Positions 1 through 7,117 of a DNA stretch of 64,000 nt are shown here, piece by piece; within the stretch, counting starts at the first letter, position 1; each line of letters opens with the position of its first letter. Below the pieces are notes generated by a model that did not search any database, was not told the origin of the DNA, and worked only from the letters and a program-made list of their open reading frames with translations. This DNA is from Castellaniella caeni NBRC 101664 (GTDB lineage Bacteria; Pseudomonadota; Gammaproteobacteria; Burkholderiales; Burkholderiaceae_B): the NCBI RefSeq assembly GCF_001592225.1, contig NZ_BCWN01000019.1:1-64000 (forward strand), written 5' to 3'. A program made the translations under genes and the position numbers.

Positions 1-174
1 AAGGGCCGGGCCAAGGGCCAAGCGGAGCTGCTCTTGCGCCAAATTGAGCGCCGTTTTGGCCCGGTGGCTAAGGCCGTTACCCAACGCGTTCGTCGCGCCC
101 AGGCAAAAGACCTGGAGACTTGGTCGCTGAACATCCTCGATGCCACGACTCTGGACGATGTGTTCAAGGGTTGA
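1..174 (+). CDS. C-terminal end of a DUF4351 / Rpn-type protein (partial)
   Basis: An open frame enters from the left edge and stops at TGA 172-174, giving 57 residues. The peptide starts with a KG/AKG-rich stretch, continues with LLLRQIERRFGPV, and ends with a W..NILDATTLDDVF tail. That matches the DUF4351 domain that closes many Rpn-family (PD-(D/E)XK nuclease, recombination-promoting) and related mobile proteins. The nuclease part would lie outside the window, so its activity cannot be judged. It sits next to an IS remnant, which fits an accessory region. Confidence 0.6.
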   Translation, partial: KGRAKGQAELLLRQIERRFGPVAKAVTQRVRRAQAKDLETWSLNILDATTLDDVFKG

Positions 175-282
175 AGCCTGATCAATCGCGGGGGTGCCTT
201 TCAGTTCAGTAGCGTGCCCAATGTCCAGCATGCGCCAACCAAACGCCCGCAGCGCCTGGGGGGGCCACTTCAGTCTACGCGA

Positions 283-569
283 TGTCAAGCGACACCTAAA
301 TCGCTGTCAATCCAGTGTCCGGGTGCGCTGCGGGCTCGCGTAGGGTGCCCATCCCCCCTGGCTCAGGTAGCGCTTGACGGTGTTCTTGCTGACCCCCAAC
401 TCGACGGCAATGCGCTTGGCTCCCCAGCCACAGGCCTTGAGCCGCCCACTCTGGGCTTTGCATCGGTTCCCCTTGTGACTGAACAAGGGGTTGGTTGTAC
501 ATGGCTTCTTGCATGGATGATCCCTCCTGATGTGATCACGGAGGGGTCAGTTTGTCATGTCGCCTGACA
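283..569. mobile_element. Internally deleted IS21-type element, about 287 bp
   Basis: The two edges are inverted copies: TGTCAAGCGACA reads inward from 283 on the plus strand, and TGTCAGGCGACA reads inward from 569 on the minus strand (11 of 12 identical). Between them is only a broken 5' piece of an istA-like transposase gene, read from the minus strand. No istB is present. I see no convincing target duplication (left flank ends in cga, right flank begins cct). The size and paired ends suggest an element shrunk to a MITE-like remnant. It could be mobilised only in trans, if at all. Confidence 0.6.
307..514 (-). pseudogene. istA (IS21 transposase) 5' fragment, frameshifted
   Basis: A minus-strand ATG at 514 has a strong Shine-Dalgarno AGGAGGGA six bases upstream (521-528). 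The start of the reading frame gives MQEAMYNQPLVQSQG, typical of IS21 IstA N-termini. After EW a small shift is needed to continue into KACGWGAKRIAVELGVSKN and then TVKRYLSQGGW, the helix-turn-helix of IstA. This second frame stops at 307-309. The DDE catalytic domain is wholly absent, so the fragment is non-functional as a transposase. At most a DNA-binding stub could be made. Confidence 0.6.
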
Positions 570-580
570 CCTCATTATGC

Positions 581-2002
581 CTAATAGCTGTTCACACGCT
601 CGGACAGTGCAATTTCATCACTGGCCGTCAGGGCGCAGCCGCTATTGTGCAGCTGATACTCGGCTACTCGGCGGCTGACGCGGTAACGCTTCGCCAAACG
701 ATTGAGCGCGGTGGGCAAGTCGGGAGACTGACGGTACTCATTTCGTGCCACTTGGCGTGGCAAAAGAAACTCGGCGGCAAAGGCCCTGGCGCGCTGTTCG
801 ATAAAGGGGTCGATCTGCCCCCCAAGCACTTCGGCAACAGGCAAGCCGCCATGACGATCCAGCAGAAGATGTGCAATTTCATGCGCTAGCGTGGTGCGCC
901 TGCGGTTGGCGGTACTGGTTTTTGACCCAGGACGATCGTTGAGCAAAATGACAGGGCCACACCGCCCCCAACAACTTAAGGCCTCGAGCGCATCTGCCCG
1001 CAAATCAGTCGGTTGAACAGGCACGCCCCACCTTTGCAGAATGTCTTCGGGGTCGATTACCTGGGCAACACCAAAACCCAAGTGCATTCGCAGCCATGTC
1101 GCTGCTCGATAGCCTTGCTCCCAGGCGTGAGGCGCCTCGGTCTCTAAGGAAATCGGGGCGTAAGCGGCAGTCGCCTGATCCAAACCAGATGTATCGTTCT
1201 TTGGAAGAGTTGCAATGATTCCAAGCAAAACAGAAAGTTCCCCTGGCGCCAGGGTGAATCTCAGCATCCGAGCAGCGGCCAAGACTTCGGTCTCGGATAG
1301 ATCGTTGGCTGCCGCACCTCGATCCAGCCAAAAATGGCGGGCATCCCGATTCCCCTGAATTTGCCTGACCACATCACTTGGCCACCCGGTTGCAAGTGAC
1401 ACACGTTCTTCTACTTGGCCCTCTGCACGCTGCGACCAGGCCATGAGCGCCTGCTGAACGCGCGGATTCGTACCGCCCGCCATGCTATTTGCCAGACGAT
1501 CACCCAGCTGTTGCAAACACAGTAAAGAAGACTTGAAGTCAGCCAACAGGGGCTTGCCGCTCTCTGGAACGAGCCATACTTTCTGCCCGACACGCAGCCA
1601 GAGCAATTGTGGCAAAGACACCCCTTGCCAGGCCTCAGCCAGATTGTGACGAGACATGAAAGGCAACAGGGCCGATTCCTCGGCCTCAACAACCCCTTCG
1701 TCCTCACACATGAGCGCCCAACGACGCTCTGCCGCATCCCAAACCTCGCCGGGATGGGTGACGGTATCGACGATCCAGGGGAGTGGATAGGCTTGTTCCA
1801 GGCACAACGCCTGCCAGTGCTTGCCCAAAAACGCCAGTAAATCGACCCAAGTCCAGTTGAAGTACATGGCGCCCCGCGTGCCCTGATCCTCGCCGTACCA
1901 ATAGGGCTCACCAGCCAGCAGCAGGCACCCCCTGCCCCAACCGTTCACCGCATCCTTAGCAGGGGCTGGATCAAACAGGAACTGCAAAGTGTCACTAGCC
2001 AT
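581..2002 (-). CDS. ImmA/IrrE-type metallo-endopeptidase, module copy 1
   Basis: A 473-residue protein. The C-terminal third carries LAHEIAHLLLD with an intact zinc-binding HExxH near residue 374, and RARAFAAEFLLP with the third-ligand glutamate near residue 411. This is the signature of the ImmA/IrrE (Peptidase_M78, DUF955) family, whose members cleave phage-type or stress repressors. The N-terminal about 330 residues resemble the protein at 7118-8440 in layout (a W-rich segment with W....L..E..YPLP, then H.LAEAWQG..LP) and may be a sensor domain. A YRVSRRVAEYQLHN helix follows the peptidase core. The ATG at 2002 overlaps the stop of the upstream small gene by 8 bp, so the two genes are translationally linked. 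The substrate is unknown. The family call is firm; the biological role is inferred. Confidence 0.85.
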   Translation of the reverse strand: MASDTLQFLFDPAPAKDAVNGWGRGCLLLAGEPYWYGEDQGTRGAMYFNWTWVDLLAFLGKHWQALCLEQAYPLPWIVDTVTHPGEVWDAAERRWALMCEDEGVVEAEESALLPFMSRHNLAEAWQGVSLPQLLWLRVGQKVWLVPESGKPLLADFKSSLLCLQQLGDRLANSMAGGTNPRVQQALMAWSQRAEGQVEERVSLATGWPSDVVRQIQGNRDARHFWLDRGAAANDLSETEVLAAARMLRFTLAPGELSVLLGIIATLPKNDTSGLDQATAAYAPISLETEAPHAWEQGYRAATWLRMHLGFGVAQVIDPEDILQRWGVPVQPTDLRADALEALSCWGRCGPVILLNDRPGSKTSTANRRRTTLAHEIAHLLLDRHGGLPVAEVLGGQIDPFIEQRARAFAAEFLLPRQVARNEYRQSPDLPTALNRLAKRYRVSRRVAEYQLHNSGCALTASDEIALSERVNSY

Positions 2003-2396
2003 AGCGTTTCATCCAGTCTTTATAGGCGCGCAGACAGCCTTGTACCTCCGCCAATTCCTCCAATTTCTTAAGAATCTGCCGAGGAATCAGCTTGCGTCCT
2101 GGCATTTTCCTCCATGGGTAGCCATGATAAGACTTGCCTGGCTCTGTCGGAACAGCTTCATATACAACCCCCTGATGGACGTTGTAGATTTTCGATGGGT
2201 AACCAATCGAAGGCTCGGGACACGGGCAGCCTGAGTTAAGCAAGACCTCTGCCTGCACCTTGGTCAGTGTACCCGCACACTTTCCAACAACGGCACTGCC
2301 TATCCGAACAAAATGAGCCTCTGGCCCATTGGCGCAATGCTTGACCCGGTGCTCGCCAGGATCGTATGTCCAGTTCGGCAATTTTGTTTGGCTCAT
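1995..2396 (-). CDS. Small YHGYP-motif protein, module copy 1
   Basis: 133 residues from ATG 2396. I chose this start because a more upstream in-frame ATG (2465) would place a palindromic operator-like sequence inside the gene. I recognise no characterised family. The recognisable part is an LTKVQAEVLLNSGC segment, then YPSKIYNV....VYEA, then P.EPGKSYHGYPW. The same order of motifs occurs in the protein at 8433-8873, so the two are remote homologues. The C-terminus is basic and helical (ILKKLEELAEVQG). The gene is first in a two-gene unit with the ImmA/IrrE-type gene and overlaps it by 8 bp. That is compatible with an antitoxin/adaptor or substrate partner, but no function is known. Confidence 0.7.
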   Translation of the reverse strand: MSQTKLPNWTYDPGEHRVKHCANGPEAHFVRIGSAVVGKCAGTLTKVQAEVLLNSGCPCPEPSIGYPSKIYNVHQGVVYEAVPTEPGKSYHGYPWRKMPGRKLIPRQILKKLEELAEVQGCLRAYKDWMKRYG

Positions 2397-2416
2397 AGGA
2401 AAGGATTTCCAGCGCG

Positions 2417-2450
2417 ATAGTACCTCAGGCCACATCGCATGTGGCCACAT
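2417..2450 (-). promoter_or_regulatory. Operator-like palindrome and -10 box ahead of module 1
   Basis: Upstream of the small gene lies GGCCACAT (2428-2435), a 3-base spacer, ATGTGGCC (2439-2446), and a second direct GGCCACAT (2443-2450). The right half is therefore also a perfect 12-base palindrome. On the minus strand a TACTAT -10-like box (2417-2422) follows immediately, so a protein bound here would cover the -35 region. This is the arrangement expected of autoregulated modules. Binding is inferred only. Confidence 0.45.
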
Positions 2451-2683
2451 CCCGTCACAAGTCACAGGGCCGGGTGCATTCTCTCACCCAGCCAACTGGC
2501 GCTCTATAAAAGTGTGCTGCCAGGCACGGCAAAGATCATTCGCGATGAGCTTCAGGCGGCAAGGCCGCCAGGATGCGCCTTTGCATAAAAGGACTGACGA
2601 CTAGCTGCCTTTGTCTACGCGACGAAGGTTCCACCCCCAAGTCGGTAAAATAGCGGCTCTCTCCTTTTTCTTGCCCCTGCCCT

Positions 2684-3949
2684 ATGTCTCCCACCTCGGC
2701 CGCGCGGCTGTCGCTCTGGATGTCTGCCAGTGCTGCTGTTTTCTTTTTGCTGGCTCTGTCGGTGCCCAACGGGTATTCGTGGGGGGCGGTGTTGCTGCTG
2801 GCGGGTGGGCTGGCGGCGTGGGTGCGGCGCGCGGATGCTGCCCATGCGGGGACAGCTCCGGCCTGGACGATTCAGGACAAGACCCTGGTGTACGCATTGG
2901 CGGCGATGTTTCTGGCCAACGCCTTGGCCGTGGCGTGGCACGGGGATTCGGGCAAATACCTGGATCAGGGCATCCGCTACTTGCTGGTGATTCCGGTGTT
3001 GTGGGGCCTGCGGCGGGTGTCGCTGCGCCTGGACTGGCTATGGGCCGGGCTGGTGCTGGGCTGCCTGGGGGCAGCTGGCGTGGCGTGGTGGCAGGTACAC
3101 GTGCAGCTGATCGGCCGTGCCGAAGGCTTTGTGACCAGCGCCATTCCGTTTGGCGACATGGCTTTGCTGATGGGTTTCTGGTGCCTGCTGGGCGCGGTGC
3201 TGGGGGCGCTGCAGCGACGCTTTGCCTGGGCGGGGTTTCTGTTGCTGGGGGCGCTGGCGGGCTGCTATGCCTTTATTGCCTCGGCCACACGCGGTGGGCT
3301 GGTGGCTATCCCCTTGCTGGTGGTGCTGGCGGGGGCCGCGCTGCTGCGCCGCGAGACGATCAAGCCCGTGCTCGCGGGGCTGGCGGTGCTGGTGGTGGGT
3401 GTGGGGGTGATTCTGGCCGCGCTGCCGGGCGGGCAAATGGCCGAAAGCCGCTACAGCGGGGCAGTCACCGAGTGGCAAAGCTACACACAGCAGGGACGAG
3501 TATCCAGCAACACGGTGGGGCCACGTCTGGAAGCCTGGAAAGCCGCGCTCAAGAGCATCCCCGAACGCCCGCTGCTGGGCTGGGGCCACCCGGAATACAC
3601 CCGACATCTGGATTCCCTGATCGCCCAGGGGCGCGCCAACCCCTTCGTGGCCACCTTGGCGAACACGCACAATCAGTTCATCGAACTTTGGCTGCACCAG
3701 GGCACGCTGGGTCTGGTGGCGTTTTTGGCGCTGCTGCTGGCCAGCTTCTGGTATTTTGCGCTGCGCCTGCGCCACGCCGACATCACCGTGCGCGTGCTGG
3801 CCTGTTGCGGCGCGAGCCTGCCCGCGGGCTTTGCCGCCTTCGGACTGACCCAGGTGATTCTGGGCCGCAACAACGGGGTGATGTTCTTCGTGGTGTCGCT
3901 CGCCGTGTGGTGGGCGATGATGCGGCAGGAAGAAGCGGCGTCATCTTAA
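2684..3949 (+). CDS. O-antigen ligase family (Wzy/WaaL-like) membrane protein
   Basis: 421 residues with around ten hydrophobic membrane segments. There is a long periplasmic loop at roughly residues 250-330 holding R.EAWKAAL and, further on, ANTHNQFIELWLHQG. This loop, with its H-N-Q-F-x-E motif, is typical of the Wzy_C superfamily (WaaL ligases, polymerases and protein O-oligosaccharyltransferases). Such proteins transfer or polymerise undecaprenyl-linked glycans on the periplasmic side. The gene stands alone with no sugar-transferase neighbours, so its acceptor cannot be assigned. An RfaH/NusG-like gene lies about 1.4 kb downstream on the other strand. The start ATG 2684 follows an AT-rich GGTAAAATAG promoter-like stretch. 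Confidence 0.75.
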   Translation: MSPTSAARLSLWMSASAAVFFLLALSVPNGYSWGAVLLLAGGLAAWVRRADAAHAGTAPAWTIQDKTLVYALAAMFLANALAVAWHGDSGKYLDQGIRYLLVIPVLWGLRRVSLRLDWLWAGLVLGCLGAAGVAWWQVHVQLIGRAEGFVTSAIPFGDMALLMGFWCLLGAVLGALQRRFAWAGFLLLGALAGCYAFIASATRGGLVAIPLLVVLAGAALLRRETIKPVLAGLAVLVVGVGVILAALPGGQMAESRYSGAVTEWQSYTQQGRVSSNTVGPRLEAWKAALKSIPERPLLGWGHPEYTRHLDSLIAQGRANPFVATLANTHNQFIELWLHQGTLGLVAFLALLLASFWYFALRLRHADITVRVLACCGASLPAGFAAFGLTQVILGRNNGVMFFVVSLAVWWAMMRQEEAASS

Positions 3950-3970
3950 GCACCCCTTCTTGGCTGAATC

Positions 3971-4318
3971 CTAGGCGGCCTGCCCCGACCGTAGCTCGTT
4001 TTTAAGGGCCTGGATGACGAATTCATTCAAGGCGACCCCACGGCGGCGGGCTTCATAAGCCGCTTTTTGATGCAAATCCCCCCCCACCCGGACATTGAAG
4101 CTGCCTTTGAAAGGCTGGTCGGGCAGCACACCCCGCTGTTGGCAGGAGCGCAGGTAATGATCGACCGCTATCTCGAACGCCTGCCTGACTTCTGTCACAG
4201 ACTGACCGTCAAACAAGACAAGATCGTTGATGAATTCGACCTTGCCACACAGGCACTGGTCTTCAACGCTGAACTCGACGGCGCCCAGATAACCTTTGTA
4301 CTCGAGCGCATTGCTCAT
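3971..4318 (-). CDS. hicB: HicB family antitoxin
   Basis: 115 residues. The N-terminal half (EYKGYLGAVEFS....C.GKVEFINDLVLFDG.S) is the partially degraded RNase-H-like HicB fold. The C-terminal half (FKGSFNVRV...LHQKAAYEARRRG.ALNEFVIQAL) is a ribbon-helix-helix DNA-binding domain. It would neutralise HicA and repress the operon. I start it at ATG 4318 because this gives a 4-base ATGA overlap (4315-4318) with the hicA stop. A longer start at 4330 is in frame but less economical. A perfect palindrome upstream of hicA is the likely binding site. Confidence 0.85.
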   Translation of the reverse strand: MSNALEYKGYLGAVEFSVEDQCLCGKVEFINDLVLFDGQSVTEVRQAFEIAVDHYLRSCQQRGVLPDQPFKGSFNVRVGGDLHQKAAYEARRRGVALNEFVIQALKNELRSGQAA

Positions 4319-4584
4319 AGAAACCCCCATTCTTTCAGCCGTATGCGAATTTCACGCACCTGATAGGCCTTCAAGACCCCATCGGGATGAGGCCTGCTGC
4401 ACAGGATCCGATGCTCGTAGCCATCCCGACGAACATACAAAAACAACTTGTGCGACGACCCGCGTTCGTTCTCGATCAGCCGAAATCCGAACCCTGCCAA
4501 TAGAACGACAAGCTCGTCGAAGCGAAAATCAACGGGGACTGGTGCACGGAAGAACCGATTCAACCGCTTTTGCCGTTTTGTCAT
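4315..4584 (-). CDS. hicA: HicA family mRNA-interferase toxin
   Basis: 89 residues with the compact dsRBD-like HicA fold. GFRLIENERGSSHKLFLY contains the expected catalytic histidine, and RPHPDGVLKAYQVREI with RLKEWGFL forms the C-terminal helix. HicA proteins cut mRNA independently of the ribosome until bound by HicB. The gene is first in the hicAB operon, as usual. An AAGG element lies about 10 bases upstream of the ATG. The N-terminal extension (MTKRQKRLNRFF) is basic. The pair is less GC-rich than its neighbours, consistent with horizontal acquisition. Confidence 0.8.
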   Translation of the reverse strand: MTKRQKRLNRFFRAPVPVDFRFDELVVLLAGFGFRLIENERGSSHKLFLYVRRDGYEHRILCSRPHPDGVLKAYQVREIRIRLKEWGFL

Positions 4585-4605
4585 GGATAGTGCCTTAATT
4601 TCGCC

Positions 4606-4636
4606 ATGTTAGCAACTAATATTTAGTTGCTAACAT
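4606..4636 (-). promoter_or_regulatory. hicAB operator palindrome
   Basis: ATGTTAGCAACTAA (4606-4619), a spacer TAT, then TTAGTTGCTAACAT (4623-4636) is a perfect 14-base inverted repeat. It lies 22 bases upstream of the hicA start in the only intergenic space of the operon. The position and AT-rich symmetry fit the binding site of the HicB ribbon-helix-helix domain. Binding itself is inferred. Confidence 0.7.
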
Positions 4637-4711
4637 TTCAACATTGAGGCCCTACTGTGCAATGGTCTGGCCTCCAGGCACCAGATGCACTTCTAGCAGG
4701 TGATCAACCCA

Positions 4712-5329
4712 TCACAGCAAGGTGATCTGGTCGAAATCGACCTGCACGGTCTGTGGGCGACCCAGGATGTTGAGCAGCAAAGTGACGCGGTCTTTCGAGA
4801 CGGCGTGTACCAGGGCCTGCACGCCGGCCAGGGGAGAATTCTGGATCTGGACGGTCATGCCAGGCTGAAAGGGGCTGATTGCATCCAGCGGCGCGGTCTC
4901 GCGCAAGGTCTCGGCTTGCCGGATGCGCTGTACGGCGGCATCGGCCAGGGTGGCGGGCTGCTGGCCAAACATGACCAGGCGGCTGACCCCCAAGGTGGAT
5001 CGCACCACCGACAGGGACTGCGTGGGGCGCGTGGGCCGGACAAACAGATAGCGGGGAAACATGGGTTCGTGGACGGCCAGGACAGCCGTTGCGGGGGATG
5101 GGCCTGAGCGCGCAGCCGTGCGCCCAGGGGCTGATGCAACACGCGCCGCCGCCGCTTTGCGCGGCTTTTTATAGATTTTGAACAGCGGCAGATAGACCTC
5201 GAAGTCTTGCCGCTGCAGCTGCTGCAGCGCCACGGCTTCTTGGCGCGGCTTGGTATGGGCCACATACCAGACCGTGGCCAGCGTCGGTGCTGGATCTGCG
5301 GCTACAACGTCGAAATGCGAAGCCCCCAT
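4712..5329 (-). CDS. NusG/RfaH-family transcription antiterminator
   Basis: About 205 residues. The N-terminal NGN domain begins WYVAHTKPRQEAVALQQLQR and includes FEVYLPL and EPMFPRYLFVR, the RNA-polymerase-clamp binding face. The C-terminal KOW-like part contains FQPGMTVQIQNSPLAGVQAL. The absence of the usual nus context (no secE, no rplK) and the RfaH-like FEVYLPL argue for a specialised paralogue of the RfaH/UpxY type, which keeps polymerase moving through long surface-polysaccharide operons. An Ala/Arg-rich insertion lies between about residues 50 and 85. I chose ATG 5329 because AAGGTGAG lies about 10 bases upstream; the longer frame would need a TTG start. Confidence 0.8.
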   Translation of the reverse strand: MGASHFDVVAADPAPTLATVWYVAHTKPRQEAVALQQLQRQDFEVYLPLFKIYKKPRKAAAARVASAPGRTAARSGPSPATAVLAVHEPMFPRYLFVRPTRPTQSLSVVRSTLGVSRLVMFGQQPATLADAAVQRIRQAETLRETAPLDAISPFQPGMTVQIQNSPLAGVQALVHAVSKDRVTLLLNILGRPQTVQVDFDQITLL

Positions 5330-5396
5330 TCGGCTCGTCTCACCTTGGCATGGATAACGCCTCAAATGTAATACACAATGAACGCGGCTGTTGGTC

Positions 5397-6884
5397 TTAT
5401 GCCGCTTCGGCCTGCTTGGCGGCTTCGACAGCGGCCTTGGTGTCGTGGGGCGCGCCGTTGAAAAACACGTTCAACAGGACAGCAGACAAGGATGTCAGCA
5501 AGATGCCCGATTCAATCAGCGGATGGATGGCCTTGGGCGTCCACTGCAAAAAGTGCGGGGCCACCACCGGGATCATGCCCATGCCGATCGAGATGGCCAC
5601 GATCATGGCGTTGTGACGGTTGTCACGGAAATCGACGCCGCTGAGGATGCGGATGCCGGTGGCCGTGACCATGCCGAACATCACCAGGCCCGCGCCGCCC
5701 AGCACCACGGTGGGCAGGGATTCGACCAGGGCCGCGAGCTTGGGCAGCAGGCCCAGCACCAGCAGGATCACGCCGCTGGCCACGCAGACGAAGCGGCTGC
5801 GCACGCCGGTCACGGCCACCAGACCCACATTCTGCGAAAAGCTGGAATACGGGAAGGTGTTGAAAATGCCGCCGATGAGCGTGCCCAGGCCGTCGGTGCG
5901 CAGGCCGCGCGCCAGGTCTTTCTGCTTGATTTCCTTGCCCGTCATGTCTGACAGCGCCAGGAACATCCCGGTGGATTCGATCAGGATGACGATCATGACC
6001 AGGGTCATGGTCAGGATCATCCACAGGTCGAACTTGGGCATGCCGAAGTGAAACGGCAGCACGATGTCCACCCACTGGGCCTTGCCAACCTTCTCGAAGG
6101 TCATGATGCCCATGGCCGAGGTGATGATGGCGCCTACCACGATGCCCAGCAGCACGGCGATGTTGGCCAGAAAGCCTTTGCTGAACTTGGCGATCAGCAA
6201 AATGGACAGCAGCACGATGGCGGCGATGCCCACGCCGGTGAGATTGGCGTACTTGGGGTTGGGCACAGTGGGCACGATGGACAGGCCCTGCGGCACAGGC
6301 AGCAGCGGCGAGCCTGGCGCCCCGGCCGCCGCCTGGGCGTGGTTCAACCAGGTGGCATAGGCCGGGTCGACCATCGCGGGCGCGGTGGGGCCGAAGGGAT
6401 TGCCGAAAATCCAGTTGATGCCCACGCGCATGAGCGTGATGCCGATGATGGCGATGATGGTGCCGGTGACCACGGGCGGGAAAAAGCGCAGCAGCCGACT
6501 GATCCACGGCGCGATGATGATGGTGATGATCCCCGCCGCGATGATGGTGCCAAAGAGCAGCTGCGCGCCCTCGTGCCCCGGGTTGCTGGTGGCAATGTGG
6601 ATCATGGGCCCCACCGGGGCAAAGCTGACGCCCATGATGACGGGCAGCTTGATGCCGAACCACTGGGTGGCGCCAAACGACTGGATGATGGTGGCCAGGC
6701 CGCAGGCAAAAAGGTCGGCGGCGATCAGCAGCGACACCTCGTGCGCATCGAGATTCAGGGCGCGGCCGATGATCAGCGGCACGGCCACGGCGCCCGCGTA
6801 CATCACCAGCACGTGCTGCAAGCCCAGCGCGCCAAGCTTGCCAAGCGGCAAGACTTCATCGACCGGGGCAACGGAATTGCTCAT
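5397..6884 (-). CDS. NCS2-family xanthine/uric acid permease
   Basis: 495 residues and about 14 hydrophobic segments. TM1 holds the QH motif (LGLQHVLVMYAGAVAVP). The NAT signature SQNVGLVAVTGVRSR is present in the second half, as in XanQ, UacT and UapA. These inner-membrane symporters import xanthine or urate with protons. Neither substrate can be fixed from the sequence. A loop near residues 175-215 is longer than in many relatives. ATG 6884 is preferred because GGAGACA lies about 9 bases upstream; the longer frame begins with a less supported LHHNHDGDK extension. The gene stands alone. Confidence 0.85.
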   Translation of the reverse strand: MSNSVAPVDEVLPLGKLGALGLQHVLVMYAGAVAVPLIIGRALNLDAHEVSLLIAADLFACGLATIIQSFGATQWFGIKLPVIMGVSFAPVGPMIHIATSNPGHEGAQLLFGTIIAAGIITIIIAPWISRLLRFFPPVVTGTIIAIIGITLMRVGINWIFGNPFGPTAPAMVDPAYATWLNHAQAAAGAPGSPLLPVPQGLSIVPTVPNPKYANLTGVGIAAIVLLSILLIAKFSKGFLANIAVLLGIVVGAIITSAMGIMTFEKVGKAQWVDIVLPFHFGMPKFDLWMILTMTLVMIVILIESTGMFLALSDMTGKEIKQKDLARGLRTDGLGTLIGGIFNTFPYSSFSQNVGLVAVTGVRSRFVCVASGVILLVLGLLPKLAALVESLPTVVLGGAGLVMFGMVTATGIRILSGVDFRDNRHNAMIVAISIGMGMIPVVAPHFLQWTPKAIHPLIESGILLTSLSAVLLNVFFNGAPHDTKAAVEAAKQAEAA

Positions 6885-7117
6885 TGTCTTGTCTCCATCA
6901 TGATTGTGATGAAGCACTGTACCGGGGCGCCATTCAGGCGGCTATAAGAAAAGCACCATAAGGTACTTTAAGGTTCACGCATAATTCCGGGACAACCCTG
7001 TGGTTTTGGCAGCTGATGCGGATAATTTGCCGTCGGATGCGGGGAAACCCCTAGCGGCGACAAGGCGATGGCGGTTCGTTGCACGGCGATCAACGAAGGG
7101 TTCATCATGCAATCGGT

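Noticed and set aside
2611-4005. Alternative 464-codon frame over the O-antigen-ligase-like gene
   Set aside because: Gly/Ala/Arg-rich shadow. The 2684-3949 frame has clear membrane helices and the Wzy_C motif.
6885-7020. Possible xanthine (NMT1-type) riboswitch ahead of the NCS2 permease
   Set aside because: I looked for it because such RNAs precede purine permeases in proteobacteria, but I could not match the conserved elements. Only a short leader and a promoter-like TTATAG are seen. A covariance-model search would settle it.
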